Of a stretch of 64,000 bases of DNA, positions 17,835 through 26,032 are shown one piece after another. The position numbers and the translations under genes are program-made. The notes under the pieces were generated by a model. It was not told the origin of the DNA and ran no database searches. It was given only the letters and a program-made list of their open reading frames with translations. The stretch is taken from positions 124,001 to 188,000 of the forward strand of contig JADFXG010000001.1 in assembly GCA_015233895.1 (NCBI GenBank). Reading direction: 5' to 3'. Source of the DNA: Nitrospirota bacterium. Its GTDB lineage: Bacteria > Nitrospirota > Thermodesulfovibrionia > Thermodesulfovibrionales > Magnetobacteriaceae. Position 1 is the stretch's first letter. Each line of letters opens with the position of its first letter.

Positions 17835-17960
17835 CGTTCCGATTTTAATTCAGAAGTATAACGAGGCGGCAAGGAGCAAGCGACAAAGACGTACTTTTTG
17901 TACGTTGAGGAGCTTGTAACGAAGTCAACAAAGTTAGACGATTGAATTAGAATCGGAATC
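17835..17960. mobile_element. MITE-like inverted-repeat element
   Basis: An element of about 125 bases without coding capacity. Its ends are inverted copies: CGTTCCGATTTTAATTCAG at the left, and the complement of ATTGAATTAGAATCGGAATC at the right. The centre contains a perfect ACGTAC-TTTTT-GTACGT hairpin (17889-17905) and purine-rich arms. The right end supplies the stop-codon neighbourhood of the YkgJ-type gene. An internally deleted copy with the same two ends lies at 29855-29893, which shows the sequence is repeated in this genome. Confidence 0.65.
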
Positions 17961-18630
17961 AGATATTAACCAGAGTAAAGAACCCCCCTTCTTCAGTTTC
18001 AACTTTATAGCCGTACATAATTATGGTTTCGTTCAGGGGACGACCCAAAAGAAGGTTCATGTAGTCATTGGGCACACCCATCTTATCGGAAAGCATATGG
18101 CGAATTGTCATATCGTAACTTAGGATGTCAAACACTTCATTAACAACGTCCTTTCCTGAGCGAATCTCTTCAAAAAGGTTGTTTAGTACGCTGTAGGAAC
18201 ATTTCATTTCGTGTGTTTCAACAATATCCATGAGAGCAGGGTTAGATTGTAAAAGCGTTTCACGGGTCATCTTTTCCTCAGCAAACACGCTGAGAAATTT
18301 CTCTGTATTCCAACACTCAAACGCCTGGCACTGAGCAGGGCGTTTTTCGTAAATCCGGCAGGAGACATCATCTATGTTAAAAAAAATACATTCTCTGCTG
18401 TCCGGTTTTTCTTTTATTTTAATCAGCTCCTCATCAATAGTGATAAACTCGTCGTCAACATTATTATAGACAAGCTCACCGCTTCTGATAGTGTAGATGT
18501 CTTTGTAGTTGAGAGTTCCTTCCATTAAGAGCACCTGATCAATAACATGCAGCGTGGGAGAGCCCTTTGTGCAGCAGTCGCCGCATCTTTTGCATTCGGT
18601 TTGTTCAGTGCCTGGGGTTATTATTTCCAT
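17959..18630 (-). CDS. YkgJ-family Cys-cluster protein (putative Zn/Fe-S chelating)
   Basis: A 223-residue protein with the signature C-x2-C-x2-C-C at the N-terminus (ECKRCGDCCTKGSPTLH). Later Cys lie in SRECIFFN, VSCRIYEKRPAQCQAF and FECWN, in the usual spacing of the YkgJ/UPF0153 family. These proteins are thought to bind zinc or an Fe-S cluster; their reaction is not settled. The C-terminal half is family-variable. The stop codon overlaps the edge of the MITE-like element, suggesting that the element landed at the gene end and may have replaced the last residues. Confidence 0.85.
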   Translation of the reverse strand: MEIITPGTEQTECKRCGDCCTKGSPTLHVIDQVLLMEGTLNYKDIYTIRSGELVYNNVDDEFITIDEELIKIKEKPDSRECIFFNIDDVSCRIYEKRPAQCQAFECWNTEKFLSVFAEEKMTRETLLQSNPALMDIVETHEMKCSYSVLNNLFEEIRSGKDVVNEVFDILSYDMTIRHMLSDKMGVPNDYMNLLLGRPLNETIIMYGYKVETEEGGFFTLVNI

Positions 18631-18670
18631 CTTTCAATTCTCCTTTAGAATTTTAAAAATATTGCTTTTG

Positions 18671-18834
18671 TAGTTAACTCAGCTACTAAAAACATGGATT
18701 CCTGCCTTCGCAGGAATGACAGAAAAAAGCGAAATGACATGTAGCCCCTCATTTGTCATCCCGCACTTGATGCGGGATCCAGTCATTTTCTCTACATCCG
18801 TAAACGTCATAAAGTCTTCTAACTGAGTTAACTT
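18671..18834. repeat. Composite REP element flanked by GTTAACTCAG inverted repeats
   Basis: Two strong hairpins sit inside a 10-base perfect inverted repeat (GTTAACTCAG at 18673-18682, CTGAGTTAAC at 18823-18832). Hairpin one: ATTCCTGC-CTTC-GCAGGAAT (18698-18717). Hairpin two: ATCCCGCA-CTTGA-TGCGGGAT (18758-18778). Both hairpin sequences are of the 'gtcat-cctgcgaaggcagg / gtcat-cccgc...gcggg' type found widely as dispersed palindromes. The region lies upstream of smpB and of the minus-strand YkgJ-type gene. Confidence 0.75.
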
Positions 18835-18910
18835 AATAAGCATTATAAAGAATTTATTATATCAGAATAATTAAACTAAATGTCAGCAATTAAGTTAAAG
18901 CGTAAAAATG

Positions 18911-18919
18911 TGGTATAAT
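18911..18919 (+). promoter_or_regulatory. Extended -10 promoter of smpB
   Basis: TGGTATAAT fits the extended -10 consensus TGnTATAAT. A weak TAAGTT stands 17 bases upstream of the hexamer. Transcription would begin about 18925-18927, which is at the smpB ATG (18926), so the message may be leaderless or nearly so. Confidence 0.55.
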
Positions 18920-18925
18920 AAAGAG

Positions 18926-19363
18926 ATGAAACTGGCGGCTCAAAATAAGAAGGCGTACCATGACTACACGATAGAGGAAACTCTGGAGGCCGGAGTTAGT
19001 TTAAAGGGCACGGAGGTAAAGGCTATACGTGAGGGCAGAATTAACTTACGGGACAGCTATGTGATAATAAAAGACAGTGAGGCATTCATGCTTAATTGCC
19101 ACATAAGCCCTTACAGCCACGGTAACATAATGAACCACGAGCCGCTTAGAACACGGAAACTGCTTTTTCACATAAAGGAAATACTAAAGTTAGTGGGTAA
19201 AACGGCACAGCGGGGGTATTCGCTGATTCCGCTTAAGGTGTATTTTAAGGGGCCTTACGTGAAGGTTGAGGTGGGGCTGGCTAAGGGCAAGAAAGAGTAT
19301 GAAAAGCGGGAGAAAATCAAGGAGCGTGATATAAAAAGAGAGATGGACAGAGAGATGAGTTAG
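18926..19363 (+). CDS. smpB: SsrA-binding protein SmpB
   Basis: SmpB carries tmRNA to stalled ribosomes in trans-translation. I start at ATG 18926 (MKLAAQNKKAYHDYTIEE), giving 145 residues; the ATG at 18908 overlaps the -10 element. Signatures: EAGVSLKGTEVKAIREG, NLRDSYV, FMLNCHISPYSHGN, and LIPLKVYFKGPYVKVEVGLAKGKK (split here as LIPLKVYFKG and VEVGLAKGKKEYEKRE). The basic C-terminal tail (KERDIKREMDREM) is the part that enters the mRNA channel. The tmRNA gene begins 15 bases after the stop, so both partners are adjacent. Confidence 0.97.
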   Translation: MKLAAQNKKAYHDYTIEETLEAGVSLKGTEVKAIREGRINLRDSYVIIKDSEAFMLNCHISPYSHGNIMNHEPLRTRKLLFHIKEILKLVGKTAQRGYSLIPLKVYFKGPYVKVEVGLAKGKKEYEKREKIKERDIKREMDREMS

Positions 19364-19377
19364 GAATCGCACATAAT

Positions 19378-19724
19378 GGGGGCGTATGGATTCGACGGGG
19401 GTTATGAGGCTTAGGCAGCATGTCGTGTTTCCGCGGTCACGTAAAAAAGCGGAAAAACTTACAAAAGCCAACGACGAACTGGCACTTGCCGCTTAAATAA
19501 AGCGGCACGCAACCCCGGAGAGGTCTGCTATCTGTGGGTATGCGTCATAAAGCGGGCTGGCGTCTGATGAGGTCCCTGCATCGGACGTAAGATCAAAGGG
19601 AATACGGGTACGGTGAGCCTGTCTGTTGGCGCTTAAGTACCCGAGAACTAAAAGACAGACTAAGCATGTAGCGGCTTAAGAGTAGTACTTTCGGACGCGG
19701 GTTCGATTCCCGCCGCCTCCACCA
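19378..19724 (+). ncRNA. ssrA: tmRNA (SsrA)
   Basis: A 347-base tmRNA. The 5' end GGGGGCGTATGGATTCGAC and 3' end GGTTCGATTCCCGCCGCCTC plus CACCA form the tRNA-Ala-like acceptor and T arms; the 5' GGGGGCG pairs with CGCCUCC, and CCA is encoded. The tag reading frame runs through GCC AAC GAC GAA CTG GCA CTT GCC GCT TAA (19467-19496) and encodes ANDELALAA, ending in the LAA degron recognised by ClpXP-type proteases. It is a one-piece (non-permuted) form. No clear terminator follows before the convergent DUF169 gene. Confidence 0.97.
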
Positions 19725-19725
19725 A

Positions 19726-20505
19726 CTACGGTTTCTTTGCTTTAACGCTTATTATAAGCGGACAGTTTTTACAAACATCGGCCCCGGGAAATATATCTCC
19801 GGGTCTTGTTACTGAAGCACTGCCGGATAGTTTTTTTCTTTCTAAAAGTCTTTGAGTTACCCGCTCTATGTGTCCGCCGGGAATCATAACGTTTATCTCA
19901 CCTCGTTCGGTCTTTCCTGAGTTATAACTTCCACTGCACGCTGTCAACATGTTTAACGTGTTTTCATTGTAGGAAAATACGCTCCCTCCGCACGCCGATG
20001 AATTCATCGTAAGAGACGGCCTTAACGGATGGACATCCATAGCGGCCATATAATCCACAACCAGATGGTACGCCTGCATATTGTCACAATAAAAGTGCAC
20101 AACATCCGGTGCAAAGTAGCAATCTGAAAGAGGTGAAACGACAAAAGCTTTCAACTCTAAATAAGGTAACCGTGACTTTGTTTTTAGAAATCTTTCAGCT
20201 TGCTCCATATCCCTTGTGTATTTAAGATGAGCTTTGACCTCAGCTTCATCCAGCGGTTTCCATCCAAACATGAATTGCGCACTTGCACAACCCAAAGTCT
20301 CTTTTGTTCCCAATACTGTCTGCCCTTTCATTCTGGGACCAATTTCAAACTGGCAAAATGTTATGGGATGAACCGGTACGTGGTAAGTGGCATTGTTTTT
20401 AAAATCATCAAGCTCGGTATCGTTAAAAATAAATTTCACGGCTATCGGATAGTGCATAAGTCTGAGCTCATCCATCAGAATGTGCTGTATTTCTCTGTTA
20501 TCCAT
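19726..20505 (-). CDS. DUF169 family protein
   Basis: I start at ATG 20505 (MDNREIQHILMDELRL), which has AGGAGGG at a good distance; the open frame upstream to 20637 overlaps the neighbouring gene and is not needed. The 259-residue product matches DUF169: LRLMHYPIAVKFIF near the start, ITFCQFEIG, TLGCASAQFMFGW, ACGGSVFSYN, MIPGGHIERV and a closing DVCKNCPLI. Several conserved Cys suggest metal or cofactor binding. The family is common in anaerobes and methanogens and has no agreed function. It begins 14 bases after the stop of the TPR membrane protein, so the two are likely co-transcribed. Confidence 0.85.
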   Translation of the reverse strand: MDNREIQHILMDELRLMHYPIAVKFIFNDTELDDFKNNATYHVPVHPITFCQFEIGPRMKGQTVLGTKETLGCASAQFMFGWKPLDEAEVKAHLKYTRDMEQAERFLKTKSRLPYLELKAFVVSPLSDCYFAPDVVHFYCDNMQAYHLVVDYMAAMDVHPLRPSLTMNSSACGGSVFSYNENTLNMLTACSGSYNSGKTERGEINVMIPGGHIERVTQRLLERKKLSGSASVTRPGDIFPGADVCKNCPLIISVKAKKP

Positions 20506-20518
20506 AAATAAATCCCTC

Positions 20519-22120
20519 CTATTGTATTTTATCGTGTTGTTTCTCTTTAATCTGTGAGTCGGCAAGCGCTTTAAGTGCCTCTTTATCTGTGGGGTTATCT
20601 TTTGTGTACCCGGTGAGGAAATAAACAGCCCGCTCATGCTGGTTAATCTTTATCAGGGCAAGTGCGATTTGTTTGTCTCTGTCTTTTAAAAAATATGTTG
20701 AGATTAAAAGGTGTACCTGTGCCTCATCCACCCTGCCTTTTTTCATCAATGCAAGGTACATGGAATAGTTAATGTTTTTACTTGTCGGCATGATATTTAA
20801 CCCTTTGGAAAATGCCGCTATTGCCTCATCCGTTTGGCCGTGGTCCATAAGGTCTAACCCATAATTGTTGTAAGCTACGAAATTATAGGGTGATACCTCT
20901 ATTGCGTGTTTATACAAACTGTGGGAGTTTTTCCACGTAGCAGCCTGAAAGCAGGTCATTACGGAGAAAGTTGACAGAGAAAGAATTATTACCGAAATAA
21001 AAAAATACTCAGACTTTGGAAATCGCACTACTATATCCTTAACTCCAAAGCTAAGCATAATGTAAATTCCTGTCATCGGGATGTATGTATATCTGTCAGA
21101 CATAGGGGCAAGTCCGATTTGTACAATCTGAATAACAGGAACCAGTGTTCCCACATAAAAAAGCCAGCCTGTAATCAGATATGGATACCGGCGGGCTTTC
21201 AAAAGCGCAAACACCGTAATCAGTATCAAAACCAGTGTTTTTAAGATAATGGGATAGCCCATAGCTTTAGCGGCGTATGGATAAATGACTGCAAGGTGAA
21301 CCGGATAAACCAGCTCAATTAAATATTGCATATACGAATTTACAGAGTTTAAAATCCTAAAACCTAAAGGTAAAATATTAACATCAGCGGTCACACCGGC
21401 ATCGTGCTGAAGTTTAAAGGTCACAATTGAAGACAAAACTGTAAGAATAAGAAACGGTATTTTTTCTGCTGCTATTTTTTGCCATCGGACGGTGTTTAAT
21501 CTTCTAAGCGGCCAGAAATCAAGCAATAAGATAACAAACGGCAGAGTCACTGCCATAGGTTTAGACATCAGGGCAAGGATAAAAAAAAGTAGAGACGCAA
21601 AATAAAAATTCCGTTCCTGTCCATATTTTACGTAACAAATTAAGCTTAGAAACCAAAACATGGCACAAAGGAGATTTTTCCTTTCAGATATCCATGCGAC
21701 AGTTTCCACCCCCAGAGGATGCAGAGCAAACAGAGCGGCAACGCCTGCCGATAAAAAAATATCCCCCTTTGTCATTAGCTTAAACAGCCAAAACAGCAAA
21801 CACACATTTAGCAAATGAACTGTCAGGTTTGTAAAATGATGGCCTCCCGGATTGTTTTTGCCAAACACAGAGATGTCTGTCATATGGGAGACCCATGTAA
21901 GAGGAAACCAATTTGAATCATAACCGGCACTAAGTGCCCACAAGATGCCCTTAAAGGTCAGTCCGTCAGCTATATGTGGATTTTCCATAACATACCTGAA
22001 ATCATCGTAGCTTACAAAATCAAAGTGTAGAACCTGAATATAAACGCACGCAGTTAATGTGACAATGACAAAAAGTGCCTTGACACTATCCCCGCTATTG
22101 ATATTGGCTGGTTGCAACAT
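20519..22120 (-). CDS. Polytopic membrane protein with C-terminal TPR repeats (TMTC-like glycosyltransferase)
   Basis: A 533-residue protein. The first two thirds hold about ten to eleven hydrophobic segments with GT-C features: FDFVSYDDFRYVMENPHIA in the first external loop (paired Asp), SNWFPLTWVSHMTD, GGHHFTNLTVHLLN and HPLGVETVAWISERKNLL. All are typical of bacterial proteins related to TMTC O-mannosyltransferases (DUF1736-like). The C-terminal third contains TPR units (YNNYGLDLMDHGQTDEAIAAF). The enzyme probably transfers a sugar from a polyprenyl carrier to a protein or glycan. The start overlaps the promoter side of the divergent solute-binding-protein operon. Confidence 0.78.
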   Translation of the reverse strand: MLQPANINSGDSVKALFVIVTLTACVYIQVLHFDFVSYDDFRYVMENPHIADGLTFKGILWALSAGYDSNWFPLTWVSHMTDISVFGKNNPGGHHFTNLTVHLLNVCLLFWLFKLMTKGDIFLSAGVAALFALHPLGVETVAWISERKNLLCAMFWFLSLICYVKYGQERNFYFASLLFFILALMSKPMAVTLPFVILLLDFWPLRRLNTVRWQKIAAEKIPFLILTVLSSIVTFKLQHDAGVTADVNILPLGFRILNSVNSYMQYLIELVYPVHLAVIYPYAAKAMGYPIILKTLVLILITVFALLKARRYPYLITGWLFYVGTLVPVIQIVQIGLAPMSDRYTYIPMTGIYIMLSFGVKDIVVRFPKSEYFFISVIILSLSTFSVMTCFQAATWKNSHSLYKHAIEVSPYNFVAYNNYGLDLMDHGQTDEAIAAFSKGLNIMPTSKNINYSMYLALMKKGRVDEAQVHLLISTYFLKDRDKQIALALIKINQHERAVYFLTGYTKDNPTDKEALKALADSQIKEKQHDKIQ

Positions 22121-22162
22121 ATAGTATATATCCCTGCATTTATGCTATTCTATCATAACAAG

Positions 22163-23200
22163 ATGTATAAAAACCTCTGTAAATACCAAGCCCTTATCGT
22201 CCCTGAGGGCAGGCTAAACTGCCGTAACAAGATAGCCGGCATTTTCAGGTTAGCGTTCTTGTGTGTACTTTTCCTTATCTTGCTATGGGGATGTACCAGG
22301 GACACTCAGCCTTTAAGAGTAGGTACTAACGTATGGCCCGGGTATGAACCGCTTTATTTAGCCAGGGAGTTAAAGTATTTTGATAACAACATATTGCTTG
22401 TTGAGTATTCCTCAGCCTCAGATGTAATCAGAGGCTTTCGCTATAATGCAATAGATGCGGCGGCACTAACCATGGATGAGGCTTTACTGCTGATTAAGGA
22501 TGGATATGATATAACAGTTGTCCTTGCAATGGACATTTCATCCGGAGGAGATGTCATTTTAGGCAGAAGTGGATTAAATAAGCTCTCAGACATTAAGGGG
22601 AAACGCGTTGGTGTTGAAAAGACTGCGCTTGGTTCATATTTCTTTGCAATTGCACTGGAGACTGTTGGATTAAAACCTTCGGACACCATACCAGTCAACA
22701 TGGAGGTTGACAGGCACGAAACAGCCCTTAAAACCGGGATTGTGGATGCTGTTGTGACATTTGAGCCAGTGAGAATAAAGTTAATTGCCGCAGGCGCAAA
22801 TGTACTTTTTGACAGCTCTCAGGTTTACGGAGCTATTGTAGATGTACTTGTAGTGCATAATGACTATCTGAGAAAGACTCCCAATAATGTAAATACACTG
22901 AATGCTTTACTTGAAGGGTGGTTTAAATCTCTTGACTATGTGCATAGCAATCCTCAAAATGCATATAAGATAATGGCGGAAAGAGAGGGTATCTCAAAAG
23001 ATGAGTTCGTTACGGCACTGAAAGGGCTGCATATTCCTGACATAAAGGAAAACCGTACGATGCTATGCGGCATAAAACCAACACTTCTTTTGACAACTAA
23101 CCAAATGAAGAGATTTATGATTGCCAATGATTTACTCCAAAAAGATTTCAATGTAAATAGCATTTTTGACAAATGCCAGATAAACGCCCTGAAAAGATGA
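22163..23200 (+). CDS. Periplasmic solute-binding lipoprotein (NMT1/SsuA/TauA-like)
   Basis: I start at ATG 22163 (MYKNLCKYQ); upstream candidates overlap the divergent gene. The N-terminus ends in a lipobox, LILLWGC, after a hydrophobic core, so the protein is likely anchored through a lipidated Cys. The body is an ABC-type binding protein: LRVGTNVWPGYEPLYLARE, SASDVIRGFRYNAIDAAALT, LSDIKGKRVGVEKTALGSY and DAVVTFEPVRIKLIAAGA. These are motifs of nitrate/sulfonate/thiamine-precursor binders. No permease or ATPase is encoded nearby; instead the stop overlaps the start of a membrane histidine kinase. It is therefore more likely a sensor subunit than a transport component. Confidence 0.85.
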   Translation: MYKNLCKYQALIVPEGRLNCRNKIAGIFRLAFLCVLFLILLWGCTRDTQPLRVGTNVWPGYEPLYLARELKYFDNNILLVEYSSASDVIRGFRYNAIDAAALTMDEALLLIKDGYDITVVLAMDISSGGDVILGRSGLNKLSDIKGKRVGVEKTALGSYFFAIALETVGLKPSDTIPVNMEVDRHETALKTGIVDAVVTFEPVRIKLIAAGANVLFDSSQVYGAIVDVLVVHNDYLRKTPNNVNTLNALLEGWFKSLDYVHSNPQNAYKIMAEREGISKDEFVTALKGLHIPDIKENRTMLCGIKPTLLLTTNQMKRFMIANDLLQKDFNVNSIFDKCQINALKR

Positions 23201-25485
23201 CAACCGGAATTAAAAACATTACAACTGCCAACAAATACCCGTTTGTGTTGTCTCTGCGCTTTATAATCCCGCTTATATTGGTGCTGATGACAATGTTAAG
23301 TTTCCTTTATATCAATTATTTAGAAAGGCAGAGAGCTTTAACACGAATTCAGGAAAACAGCCTGAGAGAAATTACGGAACTTGCTATTTATCTACAGAAT
23401 ATACTGGAACATCTAATAAAAGAAAATCGCATAGATCTCGTTCAGGAACAAATAGGATTGCTTGGCTCAAATATCAAATTACGGCTGGTATTGTTAGCGG
23501 ACGAAAATGATAATATTATTGCATCAAGCCAGCGCAAATGGAATGGCCATAATATTGACGAGGTCTTCTCTTCTAATTTGACCGGCGATGAAAAGCTGAA
23601 TATCTTAAGTGGTGTGGAAACTACAAGGTCACATAGAAAGTCTAACGTCATAAAATCCGCTTATGACGCTTCTTTATATGCCCTATACCCTATATATTCC
23701 TCAATATTAGGGGAACAACTCCATCATGTAAGTGTCTGTGTTTTGTATATAGAGTATGATTTATCCAGACAAACATACAATTCAAACAGAAGGATATTTC
23801 TAAGTGATTTAAACTACCTGATTTTCTTTGCCATCGCATATATCCTTCTTGGCTCCGTAATACATCTGCTTATAACACGCAGGTTAATCAAGCTGGCTTC
23901 TGTTGTTAAAAAGTTCGCAAGTGGAGAGATGACAGTAAGAGCAGGTACTGACGGAAAAGACGAAATAACGAATCTCGCCTTCGGTTTAAACACAATGCTT
24001 AACAAAATTATAGCAGCACAGTCTGATTTACAGAAATCAAAAGATGAGCTGCTCGATATTTTAGAAAGTATCAGCGACGGGTTCTTCACCCTGAACAGGG
24101 AGTGGCGTTATACCTACTTAAATACAAATGCTGGGAGGATGGTAAAGCGTAATTCCAAAGACCTCATTGGCAAAATCATTACTGAGGAATTCCCTGAAAT
24201 CGTTGACACTCCTTATTACCGGTTATACGATAACGTTATGAAAACTGGTGAAGTAACACACTTTGAATACTATTACCCGTTGCTTGAAAGATGGTATGAA
24301 GGAACTGTATATCCTTATACAGATGGCATCTCTGTTTATTTCCAGGATGTTACTGAACGTAAGAGGTTAGAGGAACAGGATAAGACAATTCTTCGTACTT
24401 CTTTAGACGGTTTTATAATATTTAATGCCGAAGGAGGATTTATAGAGACAAATGACGCATTTTGCAACATGACGGGTTACACATCCGAGGATTTGCTGAA
24501 TATGAGTTTATCGGACATAGAAGCATCTGAAAGCCCTGAGGAAACCCGGCTCCATATACAACAAATTAGCGATGTCGGCTCTGATAAATTTGAAACCAAA
24601 CACAAAACAAAGGATGGCAGAATCATTGACGTTGAAGTGAGCATAAATTTCATAAGGAATAGCGGGCTTATCTTTGCATTTCTACGTGATATCACAAAGA
24701 GAAAGAATATGGAAATGCAACTCAACGAACTTAACAAAAACCTGCAAAGAAGGGTAACTGAAGAGGTGGAGGAAAACAGGTGGAAGGATCAAGTTATGTT
24801 TGAACAGTCCCGCCATATAGCCATGGGAGAACTACTGGTAAATATAGCTCATCACTGGAGACAACCTCTGAATGCCATCTCAGTTATAGCACAGGAAATC
24901 AGGGATGCAAAAATGTTTGACGATTTAACTGACGAATATCTCGATAGTAATGTAAATATGATTATGGTAGAGCTGCAGTTGTTATCGGACACGATTGACA
25001 ACTTTAAGAGTTTCTATCATGTGGAAAAAGAAAAGAAACAATTCAGCATAGCCGGAGCGGTAGAAAAAAGCCTGTCTTTAATGGAGGGATATTTTAAAAA
25101 TCGTCAAATCAAAATTGAAATAGATGTTAAGAATGATGTTATGGTTGAAGGGTATCCAAACGAGTTTTCCAGAGCTATACTATCCATCCTGAACAACACA
25201 AAGGATATATTCGAGGAAAGAGCAATTGAAAATGGACACATAAAGATAAAACTAAAAGAAGATGGCGAGGTTGGTAAGGTAATGTTATGTATATCGGATA
25301 ATGGTGGCGGAATAAGAGATGATATAATAGGTAAAATATTCGACCCTTATTTTACTACAAAACATAAGGCACGCGGTATCGGGCTTGGACTTTACATAGC
25401 AAAGTCTGTAATTGAGATGAACATGTCGGGCTCTATAAGAGCACAAAATACAGAAGAAGGTTTGGAGGTTATAATCGAGTTATGA
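23197..25485 (+). CDS. Membrane sensor histidine kinase (extracytoplasmic domain-HAMP-PAS-PAS-HWRQPL kinase)
   Basis: I start at ATG 23197 (MTTGIKNITT), because it forms an ATGA overlap with the upstream stop, as the downstream pair also does. A longer start at 23173 is possible. Layout of the 762-residue product: TM1 (FIIPLILVLMTMLSFLYI), an extracytoplasmic domain of about 165 residues, TM2 (LIFFAIAYILLGSVIHLLI), HAMP, two PAS domains (SDGFFTLNREWRYTYLN; DGFIIFNAEGGFIETND), then DHp with MGELLVNIAHHWRQPLNAI and HATPase (DNGGGIRDDIIGKIFDPYFT). The outer domain probably contacts the binding lipoprotein. The kinase core is a paralogue of that at 3332-5005. Confidence 0.9.
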   Translation: MTTGIKNITTANKYPFVLSLRFIIPLILVLMTMLSFLYINYLERQRALTRIQENSLREITELAIYLQNILEHLIKENRIDLVQEQIGLLGSNIKLRLVLLADENDNIIASSQRKWNGHNIDEVFSSNLTGDEKLNILSGVETTRSHRKSNVIKSAYDASLYALYPIYSSILGEQLHHVSVCVLYIEYDLSRQTYNSNRRIFLSDLNYLIFFAIAYILLGSVIHLLITRRLIKLASVVKKFASGEMTVRAGTDGKDEITNLAFGLNTMLNKIIAAQSDLQKSKDELLDILESISDGFFTLNREWRYTYLNTNAGRMVKRNSKDLIGKIITEEFPEIVDTPYYRLYDNVMKTGEVTHFEYYYPLLERWYEGTVYPYTDGISVYFQDVTERKRLEEQDKTILRTSLDGFIIFNAEGGFIETNDAFCNMTGYTSEDLLNMSLSDIEASESPEETRLHIQQISDVGSDKFETKHKTKDGRIIDVEVSINFIRNSGLIFAFLRDITKRKNMEMQLNELNKNLQRRVTEEVEENRWKDQVMFEQSRHIAMGELLVNIAHHWRQPLNAISVIAQEIRDAKMFDDLTDEYLDSNVNMIMVELQLLSDTIDNFKSFYHVEKEKKQFSIAGAVEKSLSLMEGYFKNRQIKIEIDVKNDVMVEGYPNEFSRAILSILNNTKDIFEERAIENGHIKIKLKEDGEVGKVMLCISDNGGGIRDDIIGKIFDPYFTTKHKARGIGLGLYIAKSVIEMNMSGSIRAQNTEEGLEVIIEL

Positions 25486-25865
25486 CAAAAGAAAGAGAAG
25501 AGAGATTAAAAGACATAAGTGTTCTCTACGTAGAGGATGATGCTATAGTTAGAATCATTATAGCGAAATTCATGCGCAGACGGTGTAAAGCTGTATTTGA
25601 AGCTGAAAACGGCAAGGTAGGTGTAGAACTTTATAAACAACATGAGGTAGATATTGTAGTTACAGATTTAGAAATGCCTGTGATGAATGGCTTTGAAATG
25701 ATAGGACACATACTTAAAATAGAGAGGGAACAGCCGATAATAATCACCACAGGCTATAACGACGATGAGCATACAGTTATCGAGGCGTGTAAACATATAA
25801 TTAAACCGATAGATGAGGAGAAATTACTTAATGCTATTATTGATTGTGTAGAAAGAAGCAGGTAA
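25482..25865 (+). CDS. CheY-like response regulator
   Basis: A 127-residue single receiver overlapping the kinase stop by ATGA. Motifs: VLYVEDDAIVR (acidic pair), DIVVTDLEMPVMNG (phosphoacceptor Asp), ITTGY (switch Thr) and HIIKPID (Lys). It has no DNA-binding or enzymatic output, so the signal must pass to another protein. With the binding protein and kinase it forms a three-gene sensory operon, probably ending here because the next gene has its own -10 element. Confidence 0.93.
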   Translation: MTKEREERLKDISVLYVEDDAIVRIIIAKFMRRRCKAVFEAENGKVGVELYKQHEVDIVVTDLEMPVMNGFEMIGHILKIEREQPIIITTGYNDDEHTVIEACKHIIKPIDEEKLLNAIIDCVERSR

Positions 25866-25981
25866 GTTATAGCTCGGCTTCAGCCGGCGTTAAACTGATA
25901 TTGCAGCTATAGTGGTATTCGTTGTTCTTTGACGAATCCCTGGACAATATCTGAATTACCCTGCAACAAAAAGTCCCTTTA

Positions 25982-25990
25982 TGCTATAAT
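25982..25990 (+). promoter_or_regulatory. Extended -10 promoter of the cNMP-binding gene
   Basis: TGCTATAAT matches TGnTATAAT exactly. Initiation near 25997 would leave a leader of about 36 bases before the TTG start at 26033. No strong -35 is seen. Confidence 0.5.
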
Positions 25991-26032
25991 TCAATATATA
26001 TTTAACCGCACACACACGGGGGTAGTTTAGTT

